A DNA stretch of 64,000 nt from Verrucomicrobiota bacterium (lineage in GTDB: Bacteria; Verrucomicrobiota; Verrucomicrobiia; Chthoniobacterales; Terrimicrobiaceae), in assembly GCA_017305195.1 (NCBI GenBank), contig JAFKMU010000036.1, forward strand, positions 62,001-126,000, given 5' to 3'. Every line of letters starts with the position of its first letter. The first letter of the stretch is position 1. Below the pieces are notes generated by a model. It was given only the letters and a program-made list of their open reading frames with translations. It made no database searches and was not told where the DNA came from. Made by a program: the position numbers and the translations under genes. Below, piece by piece: positions 41,316 through 50,618 of the stretch.

Positions 41316-44300
41316 ATGATTGAGGAGCCGCGTCCGCGCGTCCGGCACTCGCGTTGGAAACGCCTGCTGGCCGTGCTGGCGGCTTTCGCCTTGTTGGTGG
41401 TCGTACTTCACCCCTTGCTGCTCGGCCTCGCCTTGCGGGAAGGCCTGCGTCACGTGATCGGGATGGCGTGGTGGAAGATCACCATCGGCGAGGTCCAGGT
41501 TGCGGCGGGTCGTCCGGTGGTGCTTTCCGATGTGCATATTTATGCCGACGACCCGAAGCGCTCCGCCACGGATGTCCGCGTGCAGCGGCTCCAGGTGGAT
41601 TTCTCCGATCTCTGGAGCGTCTGGAAAGGGAGGCGGCGGCTGATCGAACTGGCGGAGATCGAGGGTATCCGCGGAAGCTTTGACCTGAGGCCGACGGCGT
41701 TGCCTCCCCCGCCGCACATTCCGGACCTGACAGCGGAGGAACTGCGACTCCAGGCCGAGACGATCATGAAGTTCCTCCCGCATGAGGTGCGGCTGCGCCA
41801 GGCGGACCTGACCTTTCTCGGTGTCGACCAGTCCTACCGGCTGGTGAACGCGGCCGCGGATTTCCGTGAGGATCAGGGGGGAACCCTCACAGCAGACTGG
41901 GTTGAGGTGACTGCGGGGGGCATCCATACCCGGATCGGGCCGCTGCATGCGGTGACGCAGTGGGGGCGCGGCACGGCATCGCTCTCCGATTTCACGCTGC
42001 GGCCGGATATGAAGGTGAATCTTTTCGAGGCGCGATTTACCCAGCTCGAGGGCATCACGCTCACGCTCGATGGGAATGCCTTCGGCGGAACGCTCAACGG
42101 ACAGATCACCTTCATCGGATATCGCGGGCTTCCGGGCATCGATACCACGGTCACGGCGCGGAACGTATCCCTCGCTCCGCTCTGCGAGCTCATGAACTTC
42201 AATCCTGTCCCGACGGGCACGCTGGTCGAGGGCGGGTATACGTTCCGGGGGATTCCCGAGCGGATGTTCGAGGCGCGATCCTCGGTGCGCCTGCTGCTGA
42301 AGGATCTCGAGTGGCAGGGCCGGTCCTGCGACACGCTGGAGGCGGCGGCTTCCTATGAAAACGAGGTGCTGCGCGTGAAGCGATTTGCCATCGCCCGGCA
42401 GCAAAGCTCGCTGGAGGGGGATGGCGAGCTGACCACGACCGGCGGCCATTTCGACGCGGAGGAGGGAGACTTCCTGGTCAATCTCCGGGGCCGCGCGGAA
42501 GGCGGCGATCTGGCGGAGTGGTGCGGCTTGCCGCGCGAGGATGCGGCGGGCTGGGTGTCGGTGCTCGGCGCGGCGTCGCGCAAGAGCGGAGTGCTCGATG
42601 GCACGGCAAGCATCGAAACCGGCGAGGCCTCGTTTCGGGGCCTGATGATCGATCGTTCGCGAGCCGAGGCGGTCTTCCGCGACGGAAAGGCGACGATCAC
42701 CTCGCTGGAGGTCCAGAGCGGGACGGATACGATTCGCGGCTCGGGCGAGGTGGCATTGCAAAAGCCTTTTGCCTACTCCGGCACGCTGCGGGCGGACATT
42801 GGCGAGATCAGTCCGTTTCTGTCTCTCATCCCGGGATCGGAGGCGTCGGGAATTTATTCCGGCGGCGTCACAGCGCAGTGGGATGGCAACGGGAGTGAGG
42901 TCGGGCACTCGGGGACTTTCGACATCACACTGCGCGATTTTTTCACGGAGAAGACGGCGAGCGGGTTGAATGGAAGATTCGCCGGATCGTATTCGCCGAC
43001 GGCGCTGAACTTGACGGCCTGCGAGCTTTCGTCCGGTCCGTTGCAACTCACCACGGCGATTTCCTTTACGCCGGATGGGCTTTCGGTTTCGGGGCTCAAG
43101 CTCATCTCGGGGTCGACTCCACTGGCGGGCGGCGACGTGTACCTGCCGGTTGACTATTCCGCCCTCGTGGCGAGGAAATCGCTGGGCGAGGCTTTGATCG
43201 CCGGGCGGGAGGTTGCTGCAAATCTCGCGACGGCGGGAGCACTCGGCATTTCCGATCTCGGGCGACTCTTCGGTCAGGCCCTCCCGACGGAAGGCACGCT
43301 GGCGCTGAATCTGAAAGCCTCGGGGCTGCCTGCGGCGCTGGTGGTCGATGGTTCCCTGCAGGGACGAGCCCTCGCCGTGCGCATGGAGGATCGCACCAGT
43401 CCGCGTGCGAATTTCGACGCGACCTTGCACGCCGCTGGTGGCAAGGCTTCGCTGGCGGGAACGCTGGCCACACCGGGTTTTCCTTCGCTCACCATCTCGG
43501 CGCAGGCTCCCTTCGGATTCGTGCGCGGAGCAGATGGCAGGCTGGCTTGGGCCAATCCCGACGGCACGATCTCGGGCAGCGTCTCGGTGCCTCGCACGGA
43601 TGTGGGTGCGTTACAGCCGTTCTTTCCGTCGATGCGACGCCTGACAGGGACGTTGACGGGCGGATTGACGCTCTCCGGCACGCTGGCAAAGCCGAAGGTC
43701 GAGGGCGTGATCGCGCTCGCGGGCGGGAGTTTCCAGATTTCCACCCGTGCGCCGATCATCGGCAATCTGAATGGCTCCATGCGCTTTGACTCGGATAGCG
43801 TGGCGGTTGAGCGGTTCACGGGAGACATGGCGGCGGGCCCGTTTCGGGTGGAGGGAGGCGTGACGTTCTCCGATCCGAAGAACCTCAAGTACGACATCGC
43901 GTTTACCGGGCGAAAGATCCTCCTTGCTCGCGACGCCGGTCTGCGGCTGCGAGCCAACCTCGATATCCGCGCCCGCGGTGATAACTCGGGCGGTGCAGTC
44001 ACTGGTGCGGTGAAGCTGGTCGATGGACGGGTGTACAGGAAGCTGGAGATCACGCCGCTGCTGGTGCCATCGCCGGTGAATGGGCCCCTCTGGGTTCCGC
44101 CCGTGCTGGCCGGGCTCGCGCCTCCGCCGTTCGCTGCATGGACGGTGGACATCGGGATCTCCAACGAGACGCCATTCAAGATCGTCGGCAATATCGCATC
44201 GGGCGAAATCATTCCCGACCTGCGCATCGTCGGCACGCTGGGCAATCCGGTTCCCTCCGGTCGGGTGACCTTGAAGGATACGCGAGCCTATCTCCCCTTC

Positions 44301-44789
44301 AGCACGATGCAGATCCCGCAGGGCGAAATCACCTTTACACCCGCCAGCCCATGGGTGCCCATGCTGGACATCCACGCCACCGCGCAGGCGCTGGATTACA
44401 CCGTGCAGGCGTATGCCTACGGTCCGCTGGATGAGAAGCATCTGATCCTCCGCTCCGAGCCGCCGCTTCCGCAGGAGTCGATCGTGCTCCTTTTGACGAC
44501 AGGTTTTGCACCGGGAGCGTATGCCGGAGCGGGGTTTGGCGAGGCGGCGGCCGGGCAGGGCGGTTTGCTGGTGCTCCGCACGCTGCTGCGCCAGATCGAT
44601 GCCAAGGGCTTCGACGTGGAATCGCTGGTCAACCGTCTCCAGATCAGCGCGGTGCCGCCGGTCGATCCCTACGATCGCGCGGGGATTCGCGGGCGGTTTG
44701 AGATCTGGCGCGGGATTTCCGTGATGAGCGAACGTGACAGCTACGGCTATTACAATGCCGGTGTCACCTACCAGTTCCGGTTCCGATGA
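41316..44789 (+). CDS. tamB: TamB/AsmA-like translocation and assembly module protein
   Basis: The 1157-aa protein starts with a cytoplasmic tail and a TM helix (about 15-37, LLAVLAAFALLVVVLHPLLLGLAL). A long periplasmic beta-rich region follows with repeated LxGxG-type strands, and a C-terminal DUF490 domain ends PYDRAGIRGRFEIWRGISVMSERDSYGYYNAGVTYQFRFR. TamB spans the periplasm and works with TamA in outer-membrane protein or lipid transport. The stop overlaps the start of the Omp85-family gene (ATGA), the classic TamB-TamA coupling, here in reverse order to E. coli. Confidence 0.88.
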   Translation: MIEEPRPRVRHSRWKRLLAVLAAFALLVVVLHPLLLGLALREGLRHVIGMAWWKITIGEVQVAAGRPVVLSDVHIYADDPKRSATDVRVQRLQVDFSDLWSVWKGRRRLIELAEIEGIRGSFDLRPTALPPPPHIPDLTAEELRLQAETIMKFLPHEVRLRQADLTFLGVDQSYRLVNAAADFREDQGGTLTADWVEVTAGGIHTRIGPLHAVTQWGRGTASLSDFTLRPDMKVNLFEARFTQLEGITLTLDGNAFGGTLNGQITFIGYRGLPGIDTTVTARNVSLAPLCELMNFNPVPTGTLVEGGYTFRGIPERMFEARSSVRLLLKDLEWQGRSCDTLEAAASYENEVLRVKRFAIARQQSSLEGDGELTTTGGHFDAEEGDFLVNLRGRAEGGDLAEWCGLPREDAAGWVSVLGAASRKSGVLDGTASIETGEASFRGLMIDRSRAEAVFRDGKATITSLEVQSGTDTIRGSGEVALQKPFAYSGTLRADIGEISPFLSLIPGSEASGIYSGGVTAQWDGNGSEVGHSGTFDITLRDFFTEKTASGLNGRFAGSYSPTALNLTACELSSGPLQLTTAISFTPDGLSVSGLKLISGSTPLAGGDVYLPVDYSALVARKSLGEALIAGREVAANLATAGALGISDLGRLFGQALPTEGTLALNLKASGLPAALVVDGSLQGRALAVRMEDRTSPRANFDATLHAAGGKASLAGTLATPGFPSLTISAQAPFGFVRGADGRLAWANPDGTISGSVSVPRTDVGALQPFFPSMRRLTGTLTGGLTLSGTLAKPKVEGVIALAGGSFQISTRAPIIGNLNGSMRFDSDSVAVERFTGDMAAGPFRVEGGVTFSDPKNLKYDIAFTGRKILLARDAGLRLRANLDIRARGDNSGGAVTGAVKLVDGRVYRKLEITPLLVPSPVNGPLWVPPVLAGLAPPPFAAWTVDIGISNETPFKIVGNIASGEIIPDLRIVGTLGNPVPSGRVTLKDTRAYLPFSTMQIPQGEITFTPASPWVPMLDIHATAQALDYTVQAYAYGPLDEKHLILRSEPPLPQESIVLLLTTGFAPGAYAGAGFGEAAAGQGGLLVLRTLLRQIDAKGFDVESLVNRLQISAVPPVDPYDRAGIRGRFEIWRGISVMSERDSYGYYNAGVTYQFRFR

Positions 44790-46801
44790 GAAGGGGGCTG
44801 GTTCTCATTTCTTTCCTCGCGTGGTGCGCTGCGGCGATGGCGCAGCAGGCGACGGAGTTTGTCTTTGAGGGAAACGAGACCTATACCCGCGCGCAGTTGA
44901 TCAAGGCGCTGAGCCGTTACGAAATCGATCTCACTCCGCCGATCGAACCGACCACGGCGGATGACGCGGCGTATTTCCTGCGGGAGTTTTTGTTCGAGCA
45001 GGGATTGCCCGACGCCGATGTCGATTACCGCTTCACGGGATCGACAGTGGTTTTCACCATCAGCGAAGGGCCGAAGTACCTGCTCGGCAAAGTGACATTC
45101 TCCGGCGACGAGGCGATTACCCCTGAGCGGATGGAGGACATCTTCACCGCCGAAATGCGACAGGCGACGCGGAATCCCTTTGGGGCCTTGCGTTACGTGC
45201 AGAGCGCGACGGAAAGCGCCGCCGAGCGCATCCGCCAGGCGCTGGTGCAGGATGGATTTTTAGGCGCGACGGTGCGGGTGAAGCCGGACTTTGAGGGCAG
45301 GATGGTGAACGTCGCCGTGACGGTTGCGCCCGGACCGCAATCGATCGTCGATGAGGCGGTGGTCGAGAGTACCAGCGAACTCCCGGAAAAGGTGCGCGAG
45401 ATCGCGCAGCGCGCGCAGGGCGGTGTTTATCATCCTGGCCAGGAACTGACGATTCGCTCGCAGGTGCAGGATTACCTCAAGGCCCACGGCTATTTCAACG
45501 CCACCGTGACCCAACAGACGACCTTCGACGCTGTGACTGGCGGAGTGCGTATCGTCATCGTGGTGGAGCGGGGCGGCCAGTTTCGCATGGGGACGATCGG
45601 AGTGACTGGCAACCGACGCACGCTCACGACGGCCATCCTCCAGCGGCTCGGGGTAAAGGCGGGAACGACCTACGACGCGACGACCGTGGATGCCGGGATC
45701 CGGCGGCTATGGTTTACCGGAGCCTTCTCCGATGTGGATGCACGACAGACGCCGACCTCCGATGGCACGGTGAACATGGTCGTCAAGGTGGCGGAGACAG
45801 CGGCCAAGCTGCTCACCACCACGCTCGGGTATGGACAATGGCAGCGCGGCTTTGCCGACGCCACCTATACAGACCGCAACTTCCTCGGCACGCTCAACCG
45901 CTTTTCCCTGCGCGGCAATATCTCGACCAAGAACTACGGCATCCAGGCCGCGCTCTCCGATCCCTATTTCCTGCGCACTCCAGTCATTGCCACTGTCAGC
46001 GGATTCGCACAGCGCGAGGAAACGCCCGCATTTAAAGTGAGTCAATACGGAGGCGGCTTCAACGTGGAGAGGCAGTTTGATCAGAACGATCTCACCGGCT
46101 GGAGGGCGGGGTATCAGTGGAAGGCTGTGACCAACACGGTGATCTACGGCGATGAGGCGAACGATGCGCTCGACGATTACACGTTGGGAGCGGTGAGCTT
46201 TGAGCAGACGCTCGACCGGCGCAATGATCTGCTTTCGCCGACCAAGGGGTACTTCCTCAACTGGCAGGGCGACGTCGCCTCGCGCTATCTGGCAGGCGAG
46301 GTGTCATTTCTCCGCCTTTCTGTTCAGGCCACGTGGTACGTGCCGTTTCGCAAGATCACGCCGGAGCGGCCATTCGTTCCTTTCCTGATCCTGAATCACC
46401 GGGCCGGGCTGATGGTTCCGTATGACAACAATACCACGGCCCCTATCCCTGAGCGTTTCTTCCTCGGGGGGCCGGATACCGTCCGCAGCTTCCAGCTTGA
46501 TGGCCTCGGGCCGAAGGACCAGAACGGCTATCCGGTCGGCGGCATGGCGTACCTGCTCGGCAACGTGGAAATTCAGTGGCCGATCTGGCGGGCGCTTTAC
46601 GTCGCGGGGTTTGTCGATGTGGGCAATCTGTCGCCCAGCCTGGAGTCGCTTTCGTGGAGCTACACCCGAGTCGGGCCGGGGCTCGGCGCGCGGCTCTACA
46701 CGCCCATCGGGGCGCTGCGAGTCGACTACGGGTACAATCTCATTCGCAAGGAGGGTGACCCGATCGGAGCGTGGCAGTTTGGGTTTGGCTTCACGTTCTA
46801 G
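44786..46801 (+). CDS. tamA: Omp85-family outer-membrane protein (TamA/BamA type)
   Basis: The 671-aa protein has a signal peptide (MRRGLVLISFLAWCAAAMAQ), about four POTRA domains (roughly residues 22-97, 98-180, 181-265, 266-347, e.g. FVFEGNETYTRAQLIKAL and IGVTGNRRTLTTAILQRLGVKAG) and a C-terminal 16-strand barrel with LGYGQWQRGFADATYTDRNFLGTLN and RFFLGGPDTVRSF (the conserved RGF/VRGF-like loop). It should insert substrates into the outer membrane with its partner TamB. Neighbours tamB and mlaD-like support an envelope transport role. Confidence 0.9.
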   Translation: MRRGLVLISFLAWCAAAMAQQATEFVFEGNETYTRAQLIKALSRYEIDLTPPIEPTTADDAAYFLREFLFEQGLPDADVDYRFTGSTVVFTISEGPKYLLGKVTFSGDEAITPERMEDIFTAEMRQATRNPFGALRYVQSATESAAERIRQALVQDGFLGATVRVKPDFEGRMVNVAVTVAPGPQSIVDEAVVESTSELPEKVREIAQRAQGGVYHPGQELTIRSQVQDYLKAHGYFNATVTQQTTFDAVTGGVRIVIVVERGGQFRMGTIGVTGNRRTLTTAILQRLGVKAGTTYDATTVDAGIRRLWFTGAFSDVDARQTPTSDGTVNMVVKVAETAAKLLTTTLGYGQWQRGFADATYTDRNFLGTLNRFSLRGNISTKNYGIQAALSDPYFLRTPVIATVSGFAQREETPAFKVSQYGGGFNVERQFDQNDLTGWRAGYQWKAVTNTVIYGDEANDALDDYTLGAVSFEQTLDRRNDLLSPTKGYFLNWQGDVASRYLAGEVSFLRLSVQATWYVPFRKITPERPFVPFLILNHRAGLMVPYDNNTTAPIPERFFLGGPDTVRSFQLDGLGPKDQNGYPVGGMAYLLGNVEIQWPIWRALYVAGFVDVGNLSPSLESLSWSYTRVGPGLGARLYTPIGALRVDYGYNLIRKEGDPIGAWQFGFGFTF

Positions 46802-46857
46802 AGGTCGGAAAACGCCTGTTTCCCTTTCTTCCCTGCCTGCTATACCCGGAGAAAAGC

Positions 46858-48138
46858 ATGCGCATTCCCGCCTTCCTCCATCCCCGCATCTGTCGAGCAA
46901 GTCTGACCGTATGCCTGGGATCGGCGATGGCGGTGAGCCAGGCTTCCGCCGCGCCCAGGCCGGGCGCGATCCTGGAGGGCAGCGCGGAGCAGGATCCGCT
47001 CAGCGGTGATGCCGACGTTTCCTCGCGTCGCCTGCAGCGCGACATCATGGATTTCTCGGACCGCTATGTCTCCGCCATCTGGAATGCCATAGACGCCTAT
47101 GTCGCGACCGAACCCGACGCCGCGAAGCGCGTGGCCGCGCTGTCGTGGAAGGTTCGCTTTGGCTCGGCCTCGATGGCGATCGCGGCATCCAGCGATCCTC
47201 GCTCGGGACTGCTCGACATGACGACTTTCATTACTGTGGGGAAATGGTCGGTGAAGCGGTATTGGGTGCCCGAGGTTTTTGGGGAGTCGGCCTCGCCCTT
47301 GAATGCGGTCTACACGCAGATGGAAAAGGAGGTCTGGGAGATCGCGGCGGGCGTACTCACATCCGATCAGCAGCGAGATCTCCGCTCTCTCATCGTGGCG
47401 TGGGAGGAGGGCAATCCGAAGATGCACGAGGTCGCCGATGTGAGGCTGCGCAATCTCGACGGCGTGCGCTTGAGCGACTTTGACCCTGCGAATACCGCAG
47501 GGGGCATCCTGGCCTCGCTGCGCCGCCTTCTGAGCAAGGTCGATACTTCCCTGCTCTACGGTGAACGCGTCATGTTTTACATGGAGCGCACGCCGCGCAT
47601 CCTGGAGCAGCAGACCTCGCTGACGCTCGCGCAGATCGGACAGGCTTTTCCCATCACCACCATCCAGCCTGATCTGGAGCGCCTGAATCTGCTCGTGGAT
47701 GAACTTCCCGTGAAACTCCAGGCTGGCATCGATCACAACCAGGCCCTGGTGAAGGAACTCCTGCCCGAGGTGCGCGCCACGGTGGAAAGCGGCGAGCGCC
47801 TTTCCAGGTCGCTCGATACCAGTGTGCTCGCCCTGCGCGATCTCAGCGGGAAGATCGACCCGTCGGTGGACTACGCCGCCTATCTGCGCGAGACCACGAC
47901 GGCGCTGGATCGGCTCAATAGCTCGGTCTCCGGACTGAACGGCCTGCTTGAGAAAGATCCTGCCACCGGGCAGTCCAAGGTGACGGAGCTGACCGCTCTG
48001 ATCGACAAGAGTTCGAATGAACTGGCCGACAAGGTCTTTGACCGCATCACCCGGCTGCTCGTGGTTTTCTTCGCCGGAGTGATCGTCGTGCTGGTCGTGG
48101 CGCGGCTGCTCTTCGCGCGGCGTCGAGTCCAGTCGTGA
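46858..48138 (+). CDS. Hypothetical exported protein with C-terminal membrane anchor
   Basis: The ATG at 46858 has GGAG at good distance. The 426-aa product has an N-terminal signal-like region (CRASLTVCLGSAMAVSQASA), a helical body with coiled-coil potential (about 230-390: LNLLVDELPVKLQAGIDHNQALVKELL) and one C-terminal TM helix (LLVVFFAGVIVVLVVARLLF) with a basic tail. No family is recognised. It follows tamA by 56 nt on the same strand, so it may be a periplasmic partner of the TamA-TamB machinery. Confidence 0.7.
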   Translation: MRIPAFLHPRICRASLTVCLGSAMAVSQASAAPRPGAILEGSAEQDPLSGDADVSSRRLQRDIMDFSDRYVSAIWNAIDAYVATEPDAAKRVAALSWKVRFGSASMAIAASSDPRSGLLDMTTFITVGKWSVKRYWVPEVFGESASPLNAVYTQMEKEVWEIAAGVLTSDQQRDLRSLIVAWEEGNPKMHEVADVRLRNLDGVRLSDFDPANTAGGILASLRRLLSKVDTSLLYGERVMFYMERTPRILEQQTSLTLAQIGQAFPITTIQPDLERLNLLVDELPVKLQAGIDHNQALVKELLPEVRATVESGERLSRSLDTSVLALRDLSGKIDPSVDYAAYLRETTTALDRLNSSVSGLNGLLEKDPATGQSKVTELTALIDKSSNELADKVFDRITRLLVVFFAGVIVVLVVARLLFARRRVQS

Positions 48139-48171
48139 CAACAGGCGCCCCCGCCCGCTAATGATTTTCCG

Positions 48172-49038
48172 ATGAAGAGCATGACCGGCCACGGACGCGG
48201 CGAGACCGCCGCCAAAGGCGTGCGCGCCGTCGTGGAGTGTTTCTCCGTCAACCGCAAACAGGCCGAGGTATCGCTGGCCGCCGGCCGCGAACTCGCCTGG
48301 CTGGAGCCGCATGTGCGCGAGGAAGTCCTCAAGCGCGTGTCGCGCGGCAAGGTGCAGGTGTCGGTGGCGATCGAAACGACAGACGATTCTGTTCACGGAC
48401 TGATCGACCGGAAACGCGCCGCGGCGTTTTTGAAAGAAGCGAAGGCCTTGCAGAAGCATCTCGGCCTCACCGGCGAGATCAGCCTGGAGACCGTGCTGGC
48501 CGCGCCGGGCGTGATCCGCGCGGGCGATCCGTCGGAGCGCGACGTGCTCCCCGCGGTGAAGAAGGCTCTCGGGCTTTCACTCGACGCCCTGCTGGAGATG
48601 CGCGTACGCGAGGGCGCTCATTTGCAAAAGGACCTTGCGAAATCCCTCACGCGCATGGTCGCGATGGTGAAGCGCGTGCGCACGCTCGCGCCCAATGTGC
48701 CGAAGCGTCAGCGCGAGAATCTGCTGCGCCGCCTGGAGTCCGCGCAATTGCCCATCGACGTGATGGAGCCGCGGCTGGCCACGGAAATCGCCGTCTTTGC
48801 CGAGCGCTGCGACATCGCCGAGGAGCTGACGCGGCTCGACAGCCACATCGCGCAATTCCGCGACGCGCTGAAATCCGACGCCCCGGTCGGGCGCACGCTG
48901 GAGTTTCTCGCCCAGGAGATGGGACGTGAGTGGAACACGACCGGCTCCAAGGCCAACGATGCGGAAATCTCACGCGTCGTCGTGGACGCCAAAGCTGAGC
49001 TTGATAGGATACGCGAACAACTTGCCAACATTGAATAG
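48172..49038 (+). CDS. YicC-family endoribonuclease-like protein
   Basis: The 288-aa protein starts MKSMTGHGRGE and ends with DAEISRVVVDAKAELDRIREQLANIE, the hallmarks of the YicC family. Its middle helical part has AEELTRLDSHIAQFRDAL. YicC proteins are reported to be RNases acting on small RNAs. It precedes gmk, the standard neighbour. The gmk start lies inside its last codons. Confidence 0.93.
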   Translation: MKSMTGHGRGETAAKGVRAVVECFSVNRKQAEVSLAAGRELAWLEPHVREEVLKRVSRGKVQVSVAIETTDDSVHGLIDRKRAAAFLKEAKALQKHLGLTGEISLETVLAAPGVIRAGDPSERDVLPAVKKALGLSLDALLEMRVREGAHLQKDLAKSLTRMVAMVKRVRTLAPNVPKRQRENLLRRLESAQLPIDVMEPRLATEIAVFAERCDIAEELTRLDSHIAQFRDALKSDAPVGRTLEFLAQEMGREWNTTGSKANDAEISRVVVDAKAELDRIREQLANIE

Positions 49039-49645
49039 CACCTTCCAACGCACTGGTGTCCTGTTCGTTCTCTCCGCTCCGTCCGGAGGAGGAAAGACCA
49101 CGCTCTGCGCGGGCCTGCGCGCCAACCAGGATTTTGTGTATTCCGTCTCCTGCACCACGCGCGCGCCCCGTCCCGGCGAGCGCGATGGCGAGCACTACCA
49201 CTTCCTTTCCCAGGAGGAGTTCACCCGCCGCGTGGAGGCGGAGGAGTTCCTGGAGTACGCAGAGGTCCATGGCCGCTACTACGGCACGCTGAAGAGCACG
49301 GTGATCGAAAACCTGCGCCAGGGTCTCGATGTGCTCATCGATGTCGACATCGCTGGTGCGGCATCCATCCGAGCCTGCGGCGACAGGTTCATCACCGACT
49401 CGCTTGCCGATGTTTTCGTGATGCCTCCCAGCGTGGAGGAACTCCGCCAGCGCCTGGAGCGGCGAGGCACCGAGGCGCCCGAGCAGATCGCCCTGCGCGT
49501 GCGCAATGCCGTCGCCGAGATGGAGCGCTGGTACGAGTACAAGTACACGATCATCAGCCGGACGCCTCCCGAGGATGTGGAGAGCTTCCGCGCCATCATG
49601 CAGGCCGAGCGCCAGCTCACCCGCCGCTACGTCAATACGCCATGA
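49031..49645 (+). CDS. gmk: Guanylate kinase
   Basis: The protein has LFVLSAPSGGGKTTLC (P-loop), SCTTRAPRPGERDGEHYHFLS (GMP-binding) and LIDVDIAGA. It phosphorylates GMP to GDP. There is no in-frame ATG near the N-terminus; the likely start is TTG at 49031 (204 aa) or TTG at 49022 (207 aa), both overlapping the end of yicC. Neither has a strong ribosome-binding site, so translation is probably coupled to yicC. The usual next gene, rpoZ, is absent. Confidence 0.92.
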   Translation: MNSTFQRTGVLFVLSAPSGGGKTTLCAGLRANQDFVYSVSCTTRAPRPGERDGEHYHFLSQEEFTRRVEAEEFLEYAEVHGRYYGTLKSTVIENLRQGLDVLIDVDIAGAASIRACGDRFITDSLADVFVMPPSVEELRQRLERRGTEAPEQIALRVRNAVAEMERWYEYKYTIISRTPPEDVESFRAIMQAERQLTRRYVNTP

Positions 49646-50199
49646 AAACCATCGTTCTCGGTGTCTGTGGTTCCATCGCAGCCTACAAGGCGGCTGATCT
49701 GACGAGCCGCCTTACCCGCGATGGATGCAGCGTGCATGTCGTGATGACGGCCAATGCGGCGGAGTTCATCGGCTCCATGACATTCCAGACGCTCTCGCGC
49801 AATCCTGTGACGACCGGCGTCTTCGATGAAAAGGAGTCTTGGAGGCCTACGCACATTGACCTCGCGGATCGCGCGGATCTTTTTCTCATCGCTCCGGCAA
49901 CGGCCAATGTGATCGCGAAGCTCGCCAATGGCATCGCGGATGACGCGCTCACATCCATCTCGCTCGCTACGCGCGCGCCGTTTCTCATCGCTCCCGCGAT
50001 GAACGGAAAGATGTGGCTGCATCCCGCCACACAGAAAAATGTGGAGACGCTGCGCGAGCGCGGAGCCGAGTTTATCGGACCGGAAGAAGGAATGTTAGCG
50101 TGCGGATATGAAGGCGTCGGAAGGCTCTGGCCGACGGACGAAATCGCCGCGAAGGCTCATGAAATCTTGCTCCGCGGCTCGCAGGGCGAAATTTCCTGA
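49642..50199 (+). CDS. coaC: Flavoprotein, phosphopantothenoylcysteine decarboxylase (CoaC only)
   Basis: The 185-aa protein is a flavoprotein of the HFCD family: VLGVCGSIAAYKAADLTSRL, the FMN/substrate motif PAMNGKMW and GMLACGYEGVGRLW with the active Cys. It decarboxylates 4'-phosphopantothenoyl-cysteine in CoA synthesis. In most bacteria it is fused to the CoaB synthetase (about 400 aa). Here the frame ends after the CoaC part, so CoaB must be encoded elsewhere. Its start overlaps the gmk stop (ATGA). Confidence 0.88.
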   Translation: MKTIVLGVCGSIAAYKAADLTSRLTRDGCSVHVVMTANAAEFIGSMTFQTLSRNPVTTGVFDEKESWRPTHIDLADRADLFLIAPATANVIAKLANGIADDALTSISLATRAPFLIAPAMNGKMWLHPATQKNVETLRERGAEFIGPEEGMLACGYEGVGRLWPTDEIAAKAHEILLRGSQGEIS

Positions 50200-50243
50200 T
50201 GGAGTTGCCTCAAAAAAATCAAGAGAAAATCGAGAAAATTTCG

Positions 50244-50306
50244 TTGACGAGAGGGGAGTGGCGACTTATTCACAGCGCATAGTGAGTTATTCACATGCTT
50301 TTCACA
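50244..50306 (+). promoter_or_regulatory. Cluster of DnaA-box-like sites with a promoter, upstream of the H1-like gene
   Basis: Two copies of TTATTCACA (50266-50274, 50287-50295), which match the TTATNCACA DnaA-box consensus, lie in the same orientation with starts 21 bp apart. A weaker CTTTTCACA (50298-50306) begins 11 bp further on, so all three face the same side of the helix. A -35-like TTGACG (50244-50249) and an AT-rich stretch (50208-50243) precede them. The arrangement suggests DnaA binding for promoter control or an origin-like site. Confidence 0.55.
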
Positions 50307-50343
50307 ATCTTTCGCAGTTGCGAATGGAAAGGGGGGAAATTTG

Positions 50344-50595
50344 ATGCCAGTTGCTAAGAAACCCGCAGCCAAGAAGGCTCCCGCGAAAAAAGCTCCTGCC
50401 AAGAAAGCCGCTCCGGCTAAGAAGGCAGCAGTCGCGAAGAAGCCCGCAGCCAAGAAGACCGTCGCAGCTAAAAAGCCCGCCGTTAAGAAAGCGGTCGCTA
50501 AGAAGCCGGTGGCCAAGAAGGCCGCTGTTAAAAAGCCGGTCGCCAAGAAGACCGTTGCCAAGAAGCCGGTCGCCAAAAAAGCGGCTAAGAAATAA
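50344..50595 (+). CDS. Histone H1-like Lys/Ala-rich DNA-binding protein
   Basis: The 83-aa protein is almost wholly made of KKPAAKK/KKAVAKKP-type repeats, resembling the C-terminal tail of eukaryotic H1 and of bacterial Hc1/Hc2 and KAAKK-tailed HU proteins. No globular domain is present. It should bind and compact DNA non-specifically, possibly regulated by acetylation. The ATG at 50344 has GGGGGG at about 8 nt. An inverted repeat TTCGCA-GT-TGCGAA (50311-50324) and the DnaA-like boxes lie upstream. A strong terminator closes it as a single-gene unit. Confidence 0.85.
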   Translation: MPVAKKPAAKKAPAKKAPAKKAAPAKKAAVAKKPAAKKTVAAKKPAVKKAVAKKPVAKKAAVKKPVAKKTVAKKPVAKKAAKK

Positions 50596-50602
50596 CCTGG
50601 TT

Positions 50603-50618
50603 GTTCGCGGCCGCGAAC
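50603..50618. promoter_or_regulatory. Perfect 16-bp palindrome after the H1-like gene
   Basis: GTTCGCGGCCGCGAAC is a perfect palindrome with no loop, lying between the stop codon and the terminator. It might bind a dimeric protein or extrude as a cruciform. Confidence 0.45.

Noticed and set aside
50200..50343. Declaring this the chromosomal origin (oriC)
   Set aside because: Only two perfect DnaA-like boxes, no dnaA/dnaN neighbour, and GC skew could not be computed. It is kept as a regulatory candidate.
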